A stretch of DNA of 64,000 nucleotides, taken from the NCBI RefSeq assembly GCF_900961225.1, contig NZ_CAAHFN010000022.1, forward strand, positions 86,799 to 150,798, written 5' to 3'. Under the pieces are notes generated by a model. That model was not told where the DNA came from. It worked only from the letters and a program-made list of their open reading frames with translations, and ran no database searches. Positions 9,891 to 19,867 of this stretch are shown piece after piece. Made by a program: the position numbers and the translations under genes. This stretch comes from Modicisalibacter radicis. GTDB taxonomy: Bacteria; Pseudomonadota; Gammaproteobacteria; Pseudomonadales; Halomonadaceae. Position 1 is the stretch's first letter. Each line of letters opens with the position of its first letter.

Positions 9891-11561
9891 ATGGCTGACA
9901 ATTCCAACAGGCCACCCGACTCGACGCCGCCCGAGGCCCCGGAAGGCATTCCTGCGCCAACCGGTCGCTCGAATCTCATCGACACCGATTACGTCATTGG
10001 CCAGGACAACGTCACCACGCGCCGATTCGGTGTGGATGTCGACCTGCACGGCAAGGTCTTCGCGATCTCTTCCTTGCTGATTCTGTTCTTCGTGTTCATC
10101 ACCCTGGCACTGCCGGACCAGATGGGCCCGATCTTCAACGGCGCCAAGAGCTGGCTGACCGGCAACCTGACCTGGCTGTTCCTGTTCGCCGCCAACATTT
10201 TCGTCGTGCTCACGGTGGTGCTGATCTTCACCCCGCTGGGCAAGGTGCGCATCGGCGGCATGGAGGCCAAGCCGGACTTCAGCTACGCCGGCTGGTTCGC
10301 CATGCTGTTCGCGGCGGGCATGGGCATCGGTCTGATGTTCTACGGCGTCTCCGAACCGATAACCCACTTCGGAACCTCGATGTCGGGTACCGCCGCGGAG
10401 GGCGGCGCGCGCACCGACTGGGCACCGCTGGGCGCCGCCGCGGGCGATGAACAAGGCGCCATCTCGTTGGGCATGGCCGCGACCATCTTCCACTGGGGGC
10501 TGCATCCCTGGGCAATCTATGCCGTGGTCGCCCTGGCCCTGGCGTTGTTCTCGTACAACAAGGGCCTGCCGCTGACCATGCGTTCGGTCTTCTACCCGAT
10601 TCTCGGCGAGCGGATCTGGGGCTGGCCGGGCCACGTGATCGACATTCTGGCCGTGTTCGCCACCCTGTTCGGCCTGGCGACGTCGCTCGGCCTGGGTGCC
10701 TCGCAGGCCTCCGCGGGTCTTAGCTACCTGTTCGACACACCCAACACCAACGTGACCATGGTGGTGTTGATCATGGGCATTACCGCCGTGGCCCTGCTAT
10801 CGGTACTCGCCGGCGTCGACAAGGGTGTGCAGCGCCTGTCGCAGCTCAACATGGGGCTGGCCTTCCTGCTGCTGATGTTCGTCATCCTGGTCGGGCCGAC
10901 ATTGATGATCCTCACCGGCTTTTTCGAGAACCTGACGAGCTATCTGGTGCATCTGCCCGCGCTATCCAATCCGTTCGGACGCGAGGACGTCAACTTCAGC
11001 CAGGGCTGGACCGCCTTCTACTGGGCCTGGTGGATCAGCTGGTCACCGTTCGTCGGCATGTTCATCGCCCGGGTCAGCCGCGGCCGCAGCGTCCGCGAAT
11101 TTCTGATCGCCGTGCTGCTCGTGCCTTCGCTGGTCTCGGTATTGTGGATGACCGCCTTCGGTGGCACAGCCATCCATCAACTGGTGGCCGACAACTTCGA
11201 AGGCGTCAAGAACGCCGCGCTCGAGCTGCAACTGTTCGTCATGCTCGGACAACTGCCGCTGGCCAGCATCACCTCCTTCGTGGGCATCGTGCTGGTCATG
11301 GTGTTCTTCATCACCTCGTCGGACTCCGGCTCGCTGGTGATCGACTCCATCACCGCCGGCGGCAAGGTCGACGCCCCCAAGCCCCAGCGCGTGTTCTGGG
11401 CGCTGATCGAGGGGGCCATCGCCATCGCGCTGCTGCTCGGCGGCGGCCTGATGGCGCTCCAGGCGGCGGTGATCACCACCGGGCTGCCCTTCACGATCGT
11501 CTTGCTGGCGGCGTGCTACGCCATCGTCAAGGGGCTGATGAGCGAGCCACGCGCCGCCTAG
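9891..11561 (+). CDS. BCCT-family betaine/choline/carnitine transporter
   Basis: Sodium- or proton-coupled uptake of a quaternary ammonium or related compatible solute across the inner membrane. 556 residues, about 12 membrane segments, family landmarks GMGIGLMFYGVSEPITHF near residue 145 and the signature AWWISWSPFVGMFIARVSRG near residue 380. The start at 9891 has GGAG 6 bp upstream; the ATG two codons earlier would have no spacing. No long C-terminal osmosensing tail is present. It ends in a strong terminator. The choline versus betaine versus ectoine choice is not decidable from sequence alone. Confidence 0.9.
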   Translation: MADNSNRPPDSTPPEAPEGIPAPTGRSNLIDTDYVIGQDNVTTRRFGVDVDLHGKVFAISSLLILFFVFITLALPDQMGPIFNGAKSWLTGNLTWLFLFAANIFVVLTVVLIFTPLGKVRIGGMEAKPDFSYAGWFAMLFAAGMGIGLMFYGVSEPITHFGTSMSGTAAEGGARTDWAPLGAAAGDEQGAISLGMAATIFHWGLHPWAIYAVVALALALFSYNKGLPLTMRSVFYPILGERIWGWPGHVIDILAVFATLFGLATSLGLGASQASAGLSYLFDTPNTNVTMVVLIMGITAVALLSVLAGVDKGVQRLSQLNMGLAFLLLMFVILVGPTLMILTGFFENLTSYLVHLPALSNPFGREDVNFSQGWTAFYWAWWISWSPFVGMFIARVSRGRSVREFLIAVLLVPSLVSVLWMTAFGGTAIHQLVADNFEGVKNAALELQLFVMLGQLPLASITSFVGIVLVMVFFITSSDSGSLVIDSITAGGKVDAPKPQRVFWALIEGAIAIALLLGGGLMALQAAVITTGLPFTIVLLAACYAIVKGLMSEPRAA

Positions 11562-11586
11562 GCGCATGACGTCACTGCCCATGCAG

Positions 11587-11613
11587 AGAGCGGCCCGCGG
11601 GCCGCTCTTTTTT
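11587..11613 (+). terminator. Rho-independent terminator after the BCCT gene
   Basis: AGAGCGGCCC/GGGCCGCTCT stem followed by a run of eight T residues, 25 bp after the transporter stop codon. Confidence 0.92.
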
Positions 11614-11649
11614 ATGCCTCTCCGTCGCCGGGGCGATGACGCAAGCGTC

Positions 11650-12378
11650 TCAACGCCAGAATGTGCCGACCGGGGTCTGCCAGGAATAGTGACGGGCGAT
11701 CTGCGCCTGCAATAGCTCGGCGGTGGCCAGGGCGTCACTCAGGGCATGATGGCCGGTGTAGGCCGGCAGATTGTAGCGCTGACGACTCTCGTGCAGGCGG
11801 ATCGACGCCGGCGGTCGCCCCATCAGACGCCGTAGCCACAGCCAGTGCCGTCGGCGATGGCGCACCGCCTCCAGCGACATGGTGTCGATCATCGGAAACA
11901 GCAGGTGCTCGTCGAGCCGTTCGTGTATCGCCGCGTCGAGGAACTCGCGTTCGATGGGACGGTAATGAACCACCGCCAGCCGTCCGGCCATGCAAGCCAG
12001 CAGCTCGTCGAGTACGCTGTCCAGGTCAGGTGCACTGGCCACTTCCGAATGGGTAATGTGGTGAAACGTCACCGACTCGGCACTCAGCGGGCGACGTGGC
12101 GCCACCACCCAGTAGCGCGCCTCGCTGAGCCGGATGCGCTCCAGCGTGAACGGTACCACGCCGATGCTGACGATGCCGTGGCGGCTCGCATCCAGGCCGG
12201 TGGTTTCCAGATCCATCGCCACCAGCGGCACTTCGCCAATCGGTGTATCCGGATCGGGCGTGCCGCTGGCGTAATAGCGCTCGAGACGCGGGTCCTTGGC
12301 GTCCTTGGCCCGCGATGCCAGATAGGTCGGCCAATCGGGCACCTGCTTGCTTAGCCGGGAGAACAGGCGCGTCGCCAT
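11650..12378 (-). CDS. DnaQ-like DEDDh 3'-5' exonuclease
   Basis: 242 residues. DEDDh motifs are seen as VAMDLETTGLDASRHGIVSIG (Exo I, D and E), a middle HYRPIEREFLDAA region (Exo II) and HHALSDALATAELL (Exo III, H and D). It belongs to the PolC/epsilon-like group encoded beside cNMP/CBS/DUF294 proteins in many gammaproteobacteria. Its ATG overlaps the stop of the upstream gene (TGATG), so expression is coupled. Role inferred as nucleic-acid processing or repair; no direct partner is known. Confidence 0.88.
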   Translation of the reverse strand: MATRLFSRLSKQVPDWPTYLASRAKDAKDPRLERYYASGTPDPDTPIGEVPLVAMDLETTGLDASRHGIVSIGVVPFTLERIRLSEARYWVVAPRRPLSAESVTFHHITHSEVASAPDLDSVLDELLACMAGRLAVVHYRPIEREFLDAAIHERLDEHLLFPMIDTMSLEAVRHRRRHWLWLRRLMGRPPASIRLHESRQRYNLPAYTGHHALSDALATAELLQAQIARHYSWQTPVGTFWR

Positions 12379-14285
12379 CAGCGGCCCTTCGAGGGCATCG
12401 GATAGCGAAAGCCGAGAAACTTCTGGGCATGGCTCAACACCTCGAAGGCATCCTTCAGATGCCGTCGCTCACGCCCCGACAGCCGCTCGGGTACGACGCT
12501 GTTGTCGGTGGTGTCCTCGTTGCGCTCGATATCGTAGGCCTGGTGGCGGATACGCACCATCGACAGCAACTCGAAGGCGTGGCGTAGCCGCTCGTTGACG
12601 CCCTCGGGCAACAAGCGGGTGCGCGCGATGTCGTCCAGCCGCGCAAAGGTGTTCTGCGCCTTCGAGCCACAGGCCAGGGCATGGATCCTCACCAGATCGA
12701 CCAGCGGCGCCGTACCGCGCCGCTTGAGGTTGATCGACTGGCGATGCTTGCCGTCCCGCTCCATCACGAAGGTCCGGAAGAAGCCCAGCGGCGGCGTACG
12801 TCCCAGCGCATTGCGCGCCATCGCCGCGAGGAACACCGGACGCTGCGGCGCGCGTTCGGCGATCAGGTCCTGTAGCTGTTCGACGTACTCCTCCTCGCCA
12901 TGCACGCTGGCCAGGTCGAAGAAGATCGAACTGTGCAGCAACCGCTCGGGGCTCGGTTCGTCCATCCACTCGCCGAAGTAGCGCTTCCAGACCTTGAGCG
13001 GCTGCCGCCAGCGCTCGTTGGTGGCCATGATGTCGCCCTTGCAGTACGGGTAGCCGCAGGCCGCCAGACCATCGCTGACAAACGCCGCCAAGTCCTTGAA
13101 ATACGCGTCGTGGCGCTCGGGATCGAAGCGATCGTCGAGAATCAGCGCGTTGTCCTGGTCGGCGGTGATGGTCGGCTCGTCACGTGCCATCGAGCCCAGC
13201 ACCATGAAGCAATAGGGCACCGGGGGCGGCCCCAGTTCGGCCTCGCCGAGCTCCAGCAGGCGGCGCGCGAAACTGCGTCCGATGGTCGCCAATGCCTGCC
13301 CGGTCATTTCCGAGTTGGCACCATCCCTGACCAGCCGCGCAAAGGAGGTACGCACCTCGCCACTCAACGCCGCCAGCTGGCTCACATCTGTCTGGTGGAA
13401 GATGTTGTTGACCAGATACAGGCTGCTGTGGGTTTCGTAGCGCACGATGTCCGGAAGGTTCAGCACCCCGATGGGGTGGCGCCGATGCAGTACCGGCAGG
13501 TGCTGCACGTTGTTGCGCAGCATGCACAGCATCGCCTCGTAGACCGACTCGTCGGACTGGATGGCGATCGGATCCCGCGACATCACCTCGCTGACCGGGG
13601 CCTGCGGCGAGATACCGTCGGCCAGCACCCGGGTACAGAAATCGCGATCGGTCAGGATGCCCGCCAGCCGCCAGGACTGATTGTCGCGCCCGGAGAAGGA
13701 ATGCTCCCAGTCATCCTCGGGAGCGTCCAGCACCAGCACGCAGGTCGTGTTTTCCTCGCGCATCTGCCGGGCGGCCTGCTGCAGCGGCATACCGGCCTCG
13801 ACCAGCAGCGGCTGGCGGTGGATCAGCTTGCGCACCCGGGTGGTCAGCATGTCGCTGCCGCGATGCTGCTCCTCCACCGTGGCCTTGAGCCGCTGCCCGC
13901 CGGTATCGACGAAATCCGAGAATTCGTCGTTCTCATCGCAGAGCTGCTGGAACAGCGCCTCGGGAATGAAATAGACCAACGAGTCCTCGAGCGCGCGCAC
14001 CGGGAAACGTACCCGATTGTTTCTCAACAGGTCCGAGTAGCCGAAGATGTCGCCTTCGCTGAGACGATTGAACAGGCCACCGCTGCGCTTGAACATCTCC
14101 ACCGCGCCGCTGCGCAGGTACCACAGCTCGTGGATCGGCTGGTCCTTTACCAGCAGATCAGTGCCGGCCTGAAAATAGCGGACGTCCACCTGCTCGGCGA
14201 CGCGGTCCAGCAGTTCGTCGGGAAGTGTGTCAAACGGCGCGAACTGCGCCATGTGATCGCGGATGTCCAACTGCTCGATGGTCAT
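12378..14285 (-). CDS. cNMP-binding / CBS-pair / DUF294 nucleotidyltransferase-like protein
   Basis: 635 residues. Order of domains: cyclic-nucleotide-binding fold (about 15-130), two CBS repeats (about 165-290, e.g. ILTDRDFCTRVLADG and HLPVLHRRHPIGVLN), then a nucleotidyltransferase-like DUF294 domain with GSMARDEPTITADQDNALIL, where the GS and D-x-D residues are kept, and a DUF294 C-terminal region. This architecture resembles GlnD/PII-uridylyltransferase-like signalling proteins, but its target is unknown. The start at 14285 has GAGG 6 bp upstream; two earlier in-frame ATGs lack a ribosome-binding site. Coupled to the exonuclease gene downstream. Confidence 0.85.
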   Translation of the reverse strand: MTIEQLDIRDHMAQFAPFDTLPDELLDRVAEQVDVRYFQAGTDLLVKDQPIHELWYLRSGAVEMFKRSGGLFNRLSEGDIFGYSDLLRNNRVRFPVRALEDSLVYFIPEALFQQLCDENDEFSDFVDTGGQRLKATVEEQHRGSDMLTTRVRKLIHRQPLLVEAGMPLQQAARQMREENTTCVLVLDAPEDDWEHSFSGRDNQSWRLAGILTDRDFCTRVLADGISPQAPVSEVMSRDPIAIQSDESVYEAMLCMLRNNVQHLPVLHRRHPIGVLNLPDIVRYETHSSLYLVNNIFHQTDVSQLAALSGEVRTSFARLVRDGANSEMTGQALATIGRSFARRLLELGEAELGPPPVPYCFMVLGSMARDEPTITADQDNALILDDRFDPERHDAYFKDLAAFVSDGLAACGYPYCKGDIMATNERWRQPLKVWKRYFGEWMDEPSPERLLHSSIFFDLASVHGEEEYVEQLQDLIAERAPQRPVFLAAMARNALGRTPPLGFFRTFVMERDGKHRQSINLKRRGTAPLVDLVRIHALACGSKAQNTFARLDDIARTRLLPEGVNERLRHAFELLSMVRIRHQAYDIERNEDTTDNSVVPERLSGRERRHLKDAFEVLSHAQKFLGFRYPMPSKGR

Positions 14286-14378
14286 GACGGCCTCGTCCAT
14301 GGCATCGTGGGAGTTATCATTCTCGGAAGCGCCCCGACCAGCGTCAACCACAACCGCTCATGGAATTGCAGGCACGGC

Positions 14379-15245
14379 TCAGGCCGTATCAGCGCCCCCC
14401 AGCGGCGAGGGATGTTTACCCTGTTCCCAGCCCCGGCTCGCCGAATGCGCGCCGTCGAACCAGGCGAGCCGCGCGGCCAGCGACACCACGCTGCCGACGA
14501 TGATCAGCGTCGGGGGGCGCACCCGGTCCGGCGAGAGCGCGGCGGGGAGTGCATCCAGCGTGCCGACATGCACGCGCTGGCGGGCGGTGGTGCCTTGTTC
14601 GATCAACGCCAGGGGCGTCTTGCCGGACAGGCCGTGGGCGCGCAACTCGTGGCGAATCACCTCGAGGCTACCCAGCCCCATGTAGAATACCAACGTCTGC
14701 TGGGGCCGCGCCAACGTCGGCCAGTCCAGCTCGCTGCTGCCGTTCTTGAGGTGGCCGGTGACGAAGCGTACCGACTGGGCGTGATCGCGATGGGTCAGCG
14801 GGATTCCCGCATAGGCGCCGCACCCCGAGGCGGCGGTGATCCCGGGTATCACTTCGAACGGGATACCGGCTTCGGCCAGCGTCTCGAGCTCTTCACCGCC
14901 CCGGCCGAAGATGAACGGATCGCCGCCCTTGAGGCGTACCACCCGCTTGCCCTGGCGTGCCCAGTCGACCAATGCCCGATTGATGTCTTCCTGCGGCAGG
15001 CTGTGCTGCGAGCGCGCCTTGCCCACATAGAGTTGCCGCGCCACCGGGTTGGCCAGCGCCAGGACCTCGCTGCTGACCAGCCGGTCGTGGAGAATCACTT
15101 CGGCAACCTCCAGGCGTTTCAAGGCCTTGAGCGTCAGCAGCTCGGGGTCGCCCGGCCCGGCACCGATCAGGCACACCTGACCACGCGGAAAGTCGCGCAA
15201 CGCCGGCGAGACGGCAGGAGACGGCGTGGGAGGGAGATCGGGCAT
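14379..15245 (-). CDS. cobA: Uroporphyrinogen-III C-methyltransferase (SUMT)
   Basis: SAM-dependent methylation of uroporphyrinogen III to precorrin-2, entry to siroheme and cobalamin. Family blocks: [36 protein letters not shown] and [20 protein letters not shown]. It is a stand-alone SUMT, lacking the dehydrogenase/chelatase half of CysG. ATG at 15245 gives 288 residues; an in-frame TTG at 15296 would add 17, and neither has a convincing ribosome-binding site. No siroheme or nitrite-reduction neighbour is in view. Confidence 0.9.
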   Translation of the reverse strand: MPDLPPTPSPAVSPALRDFPRGQVCLIGAGPGDPELLTLKALKRLEVAEVILHDRLVSSEVLALANPVARQLYVGKARSQHSLPQEDINRALVDWARQGKRVVRLKGGDPFIFGRGGEELETLAEAGIPFEVIPGITAASGCGAYAGIPLTHRDHAQSVRFVTGHLKNGSSELDWPTLARPQQTLVFYMGLGSLEVIRHELRAHGLSGKTPLALIEQGTTARQRVHVGTLDALPAALSPDRVRPPTLIIVGSVVSLAARLAWFDGAHSASRGWEQGKHPSPLGGADTA

Positions 15246-15413
15246 CGGCTGGCTCTTGTAACGAAATAAAAGGAGGGGCTCTCTAGATGGACGCAAAAAT
15301 AATCATCCCGCGAGAACTATGCCAGTAACGTCTGGTTGCCAGCTTATAACCCCGGCCCGGCAACGCAAGCGCCCCGGCCAGGCCGGGGCGCGGATCTCGC
15401 GGTGCGGAGGGAG

Positions 15414-16874
15414 CTAGCCCGCCAACTGTTGCTTCAGCCGTGGGCTGAGCAGCTCGCCGAGCAGCGTGATCGCCACCAGCACGCCCAGCAACCAGGGCCA
15501 CTGGCTGCCCATGTCGAGCGTCATCAGGCCCAGCGCATCGATGAAGATCATCACGATGCCCAGCGGACTGACGTAGCGGATCATGAACAGCCACAGCGCG
15601 TACGGAACGCGCCCCAGTCCCAACTCGGAGCGGAATATCTCGTTGCGCAGGAAGAACCCGGCCAGCAGCGCCATGCCCAGGCCACCCAGCGGCATCATCC
15701 AGCGGGAGGTCAGGTAATCCAGCCAATCGAAGAAGTTCCTGCCGGCCAGCGTCCACTCCGCGCCGACGTTGAAAGACAGCATTGCCAGGGTGCTGACCAG
15801 CCACAGCACGATACCGGTGCCCCAGGCCGCCCTGGCCCGCGAAATGCCCTTGCTTTCGTTGAGCCAGGCGACGGTGGCCTCGATCATCGAGATCGCCGAG
15901 GTCAGCGCGGCCATGGTCAGCATCACGAAGAAGATGATCTCGAGCAGCGTGCCCAGCGGCATCTGCTGGAAGGCCAGCGGCAGGCTCATGAAGAGCAGCC
16001 CCGGGCCGCTCGCCGGATCGAGGCCGTTGGCGAAGATCACCGGGAAGATCGCCAGCCCCGCCATCAGCGCCACCAGGGTGTCGCAGATCGCCACGGTGAA
16101 GGTGGTGCGGGCGATCGACTTGCCGTCGGGCAGGTAGGAGCCGTAGGTAAGGATCGCCCCGGAGGCCAGCGACAGCGTGAAGAAGGCATGGCCCATCGCC
16201 GCCAGCAGGCCGGCGCTGGACAGCTTGCCGAGCTCGAAGGCGAACAGGAAGTTCACCGCCTGGCCGAAGCCGCCGGAGAACATCGCATAGACGATCATGA
16301 TCGCCAGCATGATCACCATGCCCGGCATCATCCAGCGCACGCTCTTCTCGATGCCCTCCTGCACGCCCTTGCCGACGATCAGCATGGTGACCACGGTCAC
16401 CAGCGTGCTCCAGAACCCCAGGTTCAGCGGATTGGCGTTGTTGGCGCCGAAGATCGCCGCCATGCCCTCGACGCTGTCGGCGCTCAACCCGCCGCTGATC
16501 GCCTTCCACAGGTACGACACCGACCAGCCGGCGACCACCACGTAGAACGACAGGATCATGAAGCCGCACAGCATCGCCATCCAGCCGATCAATGCCCAGC
16601 CGCGGCCATGTCCGGATTCGCGAGCCACCCGGCGGATGGCGTCGATCGGGCTCCCCCGGCCGCGGCGGCCGAAGCCGATCTCGACCATCATGATCGGGAT
16701 GCCGATCGCCAGGATGCACGCCAGGTAGACCAGCACGAAGGCGCCGCCCCCGTATTCGCCGGTCATGTAGGGGAATTTCCAGATATTGCCCAGCCCCACG
16801 GCCGAACCGGTCGCCGCAAGGACGAAGCCCCAACGGCTCATCCAGAGATTGTGGGGGTTCTGTCTTGTCGTCAT
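15414..16874 (-). CDS. Neurotransmitter:sodium symporter (SNF) family transporter
   Basis: Sodium-coupled amino-acid or amine uptake, LeuT fold. 486 residues, about 11-12 membrane segments. Family N-terminus RWGFVLAATGSAVGLGNIW with FPYMTGEYGGGAFVLVYLA, the unwound TM1 region that binds sodium and substrate. ATG at 16874 has AAGGTG 6 bp upstream. The next gene on the other strand is a MarR regulator, which may control it. Substrate is not decidable from sequence. Confidence 0.9.
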   Translation of the reverse strand: MTTRQNPHNLWMSRWGFVLAATGSAVGLGNIWKFPYMTGEYGGGAFVLVYLACILAIGIPIMMVEIGFGRRGRGSPIDAIRRVARESGHGRGWALIGWMAMLCGFMILSFYVVVAGWSVSYLWKAISGGLSADSVEGMAAIFGANNANPLNLGFWSTLVTVVTMLIVGKGVQEGIEKSVRWMMPGMVIMLAIMIVYAMFSGGFGQAVNFLFAFELGKLSSAGLLAAMGHAFFTLSLASGAILTYGSYLPDGKSIARTTFTVAICDTLVALMAGLAIFPVIFANGLDPASGPGLLFMSLPLAFQQMPLGTLLEIIFFVMLTMAALTSAISMIEATVAWLNESKGISRARAAWGTGIVLWLVSTLAMLSFNVGAEWTLAGRNFFDWLDYLTSRWMMPLGGLGMALLAGFFLRNEIFRSELGLGRVPYALWLFMIRYVSPLGIVMIFIDALGLMTLDMGSQWPWLLGVLVAITLLGELLSPRLKQQLAG

Positions 16875-17093
16875 GGAACACCTTGAAGTTTTGTTGTTGT
16901 GCCGATGGGCCGCCGCGCATCGCCGCACAAGCCGGCGATTGTAGCGTCATTGGTTCGGCTGTCGCCAACGATGCGGGCATTCGTGCTTCTGAATGAAGCG
17001 TTTACAACGGATTCACCGGTCCAGCGCCATTCGCTTCATGGCCAGTGAGTCGAGTCGGCGGCCCGCCCCCGAGGGACGCCACCGCGTGGTAAA

Positions 17094-17107
17094 GTTTCAT
17101 TTGAAAC
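17094..17107. promoter_or_regulatory. Palindrome in the transporter/marR intergenic region
   Basis: GTTTCA-TT-TGAAAC, perfect 6-bp arms. It sits between the divergent NSS-transporter and MarR genes, where a MarR dimer would be expected to bind and control both. The rest of 16875-17278 shows no gene. Confidence 0.45.
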
Positions 17108-17278
17108 CATAAGTTGAGGCTCGAGGCCCCACAAGCTTATCGACGCCACCCGATTGTCTCAGCGACAAAATTGCGTAACGTTTTCGCTACACCCTTTCGA
17201 CGGCGGGCGCCGTTGCTGCCGCCCCTGATACGACAGCGCCGCCCCATTCGAGCCACCACTCGCTGCCTGGAGATCGCC

Positions 17279-17749
17279 TTGCCCAGCCATCCATCCCACA
17301 CGCTCGACCTCGAGGCATTCCTGCCCTATCGACTGTCCAACCTGGCCGAACGCATCAGCCAGGCGCTATCGACGATCTACGCCCAGCAGTACGACCTGAC
17401 CATCGCCCAATGGCGGGTGCTCGCCTGGCTACAGCAGACCCAGCCACTGACCGCCAAGCGAATCTGCCAACTGACCGCCATGGACAAGGCCCGGGTCTCG
17501 CGGGCCGTCGCGCAACTCGTGGCGCGCAGGCTGGTTCGCCGCCGCCGCGACACAACCGACCAGCGCACGCTGTGGCTGACTCTCAGCGTCGAGGGCGACG
17601 AGCTGCTGGCAACGGTGATTCCCCGGGCGCTGGCCTGGGAACGCGAACTGACCGCGAACCTGAGCGCAACGGAGTACCGGGAGTTCTTCAGGCTCCTGGC
17701 CAAGGTCGAGGCCGGCCTGGCACCCGAGACGCCGCCCGCCGACGGCTGA
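17279..17749 (+). CDS. MarR-family transcriptional regulator
   Basis: 156 residues when begun at TTG 17279, which has TGGAG 7 bp upstream and gives the usual MarR length; the open frame runs on to 17114 but that stretch is not family-like. The winged-helix region is clear: LTIAQWRVLAWLQQTQPLT, then KRICQLTAMDKARVSRAVAQL recognition helix and the wing RRRRDTTDQRTLWL. Probably controls the divergent sodium symporter and itself. Confidence 0.82.
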   Translation: MPSHPSHTLDLEAFLPYRLSNLAERISQALSTIYAQQYDLTIAQWRVLAWLQQTQPLTAKRICQLTAMDKARVSRAVAQLVARRLVRRRRDTTDQRTLWLTLSVEGDELLATVIPRALAWERELTANLSATEYREFFRLLAKVEAGLAPETPPADG

Positions 17750-17821
17750 CCCTGCCGCCCGGGTCGGCGATGAGCCGTCCATGAAGAACGTTGACTTGCC
17801 TGACCGGAACAGCCTCGGATA

Positions 17822-17837
17822 CTGTATATAAAAACAG
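17822..17837 (+). promoter_or_regulatory. LexA (SOS) box of umuDC
   Basis: CTGTATATAAAAACAG: both CTGT and ACAG ends and the AT-rich core match the gammaproteobacterial consensus CTG-N10-CAG. It lies 18 bp before the umuD ATG and overlaps a weak promoter-like pair (TTGCCT at 17796, GATACT at 17818). Confidence 0.9.
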
Positions 17838-17855
17838 CCAAGAGGCACTCCGCTC

Positions 17856-18296
17856 ATGACCGACCTGACGCCACGTCGCGCCGCCATGTCGCCCACGCCG
17901 CAGGCCCTGCCCTACCCGCAGGTACGCCCGCGTGCCGGTTTCTCGGGCTTTCCCTCGCCCGCCGAAGACTATGAAGAGCGTGCCCTCGACCTCAACGAAC
18001 GCCTGGTCAAGAACCCCGCGGCCACGTTCTTCATGCAGGTCGAAGGCGACAGCATGATCGATTATCAGGTCGGCGACGGCGACACGCTGGTCGTCGACCG
18101 GGCACTCGAGCCGCTGCCCGGCCACATTGTCGTCGCGCTGGTCGACGGCGAAGTCGTCGTCAAACGCTACGAGCAACACCATGGCCGGCCGCAGCTGTGT
18201 TCGGGCAACCCCCGCTACGCGCCGATTCCGCTCAGCGATCGCGATTGCCAGATATGGGGCGTGGTGCGCGCGGTCATCCATGAGTACCCCGTATGA
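17856..18296 (+). CDS. umuD: UmuD-like S24 autoprotease, DNA polymerase V subunit
   Basis: 146 residues. Self-cleaves on RecA filaments to UmuD', which joins UmuC as the SOS translesion polymerase. The cleavage region precedes the catalytic Ser in [16 protein letters not shown], and the catalytic Lys is in [14 protein letters not shown] candidate cleavage dipeptide (AG in [16 protein letters not shown]) is present near residue 30. Its stop overlaps the umuC ATG (ATGA). Confidence 0.93.
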   Translation: MTDLTPRRAAMSPTPQALPYPQVRPRAGFSGFPSPAEDYEERALDLNERLVKNPAATFFMQVEGDSMIDYQVGDGDTLVVDRALEPLPGHIVVALVDGEVVVKRYEQHHGRPQLCSGNPRYAPIPLSDRDCQIWGVVRAVIHEYPV

Positions 18297-19573
18297 TCGG
18301 ACTGATCGATGCCAACAACTTCTATGTCAGTTGCGAGCGCGTCTTCCAGCCCCGCCTGGAAGGCATCCCGGTCGGCGTACTGTCCAACAACGACGGCTGC
18401 GTGATCGCCCGTTCGCCGGAACTCAAGTCGCTGGACGTCGGCCTCGGCACTCCGGCCTATCGGCTGCAGGCCCTGCAGCGCCAGCATGGCATCGAACTGG
18501 TGTCTTCCAATTACGAACTCTACGGCGACATGTCGGCACGCATGCGCGCGGTGGTCGACACGTTTTCGCCATGGGTGGAGCCCTACTCCATCGACGAGGT
18601 CTTCGCGCGCTTCGATGGCGTGCCGGACGATGAGCTGGAAACCCACTGCCGTCGGCTGCGCCAGCGGGTGCAACGCCTTGTCGGACTGCCGGTATGTGTC
18701 GGCGTGGCCCCCACCCGCACCCTGGCCAAGCTCGCCAACCATATCGCCAAGCAAATGCCCGCCCATCGGGGCGTGTGCGTGCTACGCGCCGATGGCGAAG
18801 CCACCCGGGCGCTCATGCAGCGCATCACCATCGATCAGCTGTGGGGCATCGGCCGACAGCTGGTCGAGCGTCTGCATCTACTGGGCATCCACAGCGCCTG
18901 GGAACTGCGCAACGCCGACCCCAAGCACATACGCCGGCATTTCTCGGTCAATCTCGAACGCACGCTGCTTGAATTGCGCGGCATCCCCTGCCTGGAAATG
19001 CACGATGGCAACGATACCAAGCAACGCATCATGACCTCGCGCAGTTTCGGCCGGCTGACCGACGATCTCGGCGACCTGCGCGAGGCGGTACGTCAGCATG
19101 CCCAGCGCGGCGCCGAGAAGCTGCGTCGACAACGCGGACTGGCACGGGCGGTGCTGGTCTTCTTGAGAACCAACCGCCACCGCGCCGAACATGTCCAGTA
19201 CAACCCGAGCACCATCGTCGAGCTCGACTGTCCGACCGCCGACAGCCGATTGATCGCCGCTGCCGCCGGGCACGGCCTGGCACGGATCTATCGCCCCCGC
19301 CACTGGTTCATGAAGACGGGCGTCATGCTGCTCGACCTGATCGACGCGGAGCGCCAGCAACTGGCGCTGTTCGACGCCCCCGGGCAGGCCGTCGAGCGCG
19401 AACGCAGCGAGCGCCTTATGGCGACGCTGGATGCCCTGAACCACGCCATGGGGCGTGGCACCGTGCATCTGGGCATGCCGCGCGGTGACGCCGCCTGGCA
19501 TCTGCGTTGCGCGCATCTCACTCCACGCTATACCACCCGCTGGGGTGAGCTTCTCCGGGTCCAGGCACGCTGA
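18293..19573 (+). CDS. umuC: Y-family DNA polymerase V subunit UmuC
   Basis: 426 residues, full length. Catalytic acidic residues in [16 protein letters not shown] and [13 protein letters not shown], with the little-finger and C-terminal UmuC region following. Error-prone lesion bypass with UmuD' under SOS control. Translationally coupled to umuD by ATGA overlap. Confidence 0.95.
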   Translation: MIGLIDANNFYVSCERVFQPRLEGIPVGVLSNNDGCVIARSPELKSLDVGLGTPAYRLQALQRQHGIELVSSNYELYGDMSARMRAVVDTFSPWVEPYSIDEVFARFDGVPDDELETHCRRLRQRVQRLVGLPVCVGVAPTRTLAKLANHIAKQMPAHRGVCVLRADGEATRALMQRITIDQLWGIGRQLVERLHLLGIHSAWELRNADPKHIRRHFSVNLERTLLELRGIPCLEMHDGNDTKQRIMTSRSFGRLTDDLGDLREAVRQHAQRGAEKLRRQRGLARAVLVFLRTNRHRAEHVQYNPSTIVELDCPTADSRLIAAAAGHGLARIYRPRHWFMKTGVMLLDLIDAERQQLALFDAPGQAVERERSERLMATLDALNHAMGRGTVHLGMPRGDAAWHLRCAHLTPRYTTRWGELLRVQAR

Positions 19574-19612
19574 TCGTCGGGCCCGGTCGGCTACCGGGTA
19601 AAGGCTGATCAC

Positions 19613-19779
19613 GCAAAAAAGCCCGGCCTTCACAGGCCGGGCTTCCAGGAGTGCTGCTTTTCCTTGCGGCTTCCGCGAGCGTCCTGCCCGCGCTTCCTTG
19701 GTGTCGAGTCGTCCTGACTCCATTCATCCCTGTACGGGCTCTCCCTGCCCGATGCACCTACCCTCTCAAAAACCATCCA
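19613..19779 (-). ncRNA. CsrB/RsmZ-type sRNA sequestering CsrA/RsmA (predicted)
   Basis: Read on the minus strand, about 167 nt carry ten GGA triplets, many in predicted hairpin loops: GAGTC-AGGAC-GACTC at 19706-19720, GCGGGC-AGGAC-GCTCGC (one G-U pair) at 19675-19691, and GGGC-AGGGAGA-GCCC at 19736-19750. AAGGA and TGGA lie between stems. The RNA ends in a strong terminator with a six-U tail, and a GacA-like box is 90 bp upstream. Multiple loop GGA motifs, terminator and GacA box together define the Rsm/Csr sRNA family; primary sequence is not conserved among them. The 5' end is estimated from a TATCTA-like -10 (19785-19790). No protein-coding signal is seen here. Confidence 0.82.
19615..19642 (-). 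terminator. Terminator of the Rsm/Csr-like sRNA
   Basis: GCCCGGCCT/AGGCCGGGC stem with a short loop, followed on the minus strand by six T residues (19615-19620). On the plus strand no T run follows, so it serves the minus-strand RNA; it may also slow umuC readthrough. Confidence 0.88.
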
Positions 19780-19867
19780 GGCGATAGATAACCCAAGTTA
19801 AACAAGCCATGAAATTTCAATAACGATCTGGTTACGTTGCCCGGCGGCGACTGGCTGCCGCGTTCTT

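Noticed and set aside
12900..15269. 789-codon plus-strand frame over the DUF294 and cobA genes
   Set aside because: Antisense to two recognised genes and without domain motifs.
15371..15389. GC-rich hairpin after the symporter gene
   Set aside because: Perfect stem but no T run on either strand, so a terminator is not supported.
15336..16886. Plus-strand frame across the sodium symporter gene
   Set aside because: Low-complexity His/Gln/Arg composition; mirror of the real gene.
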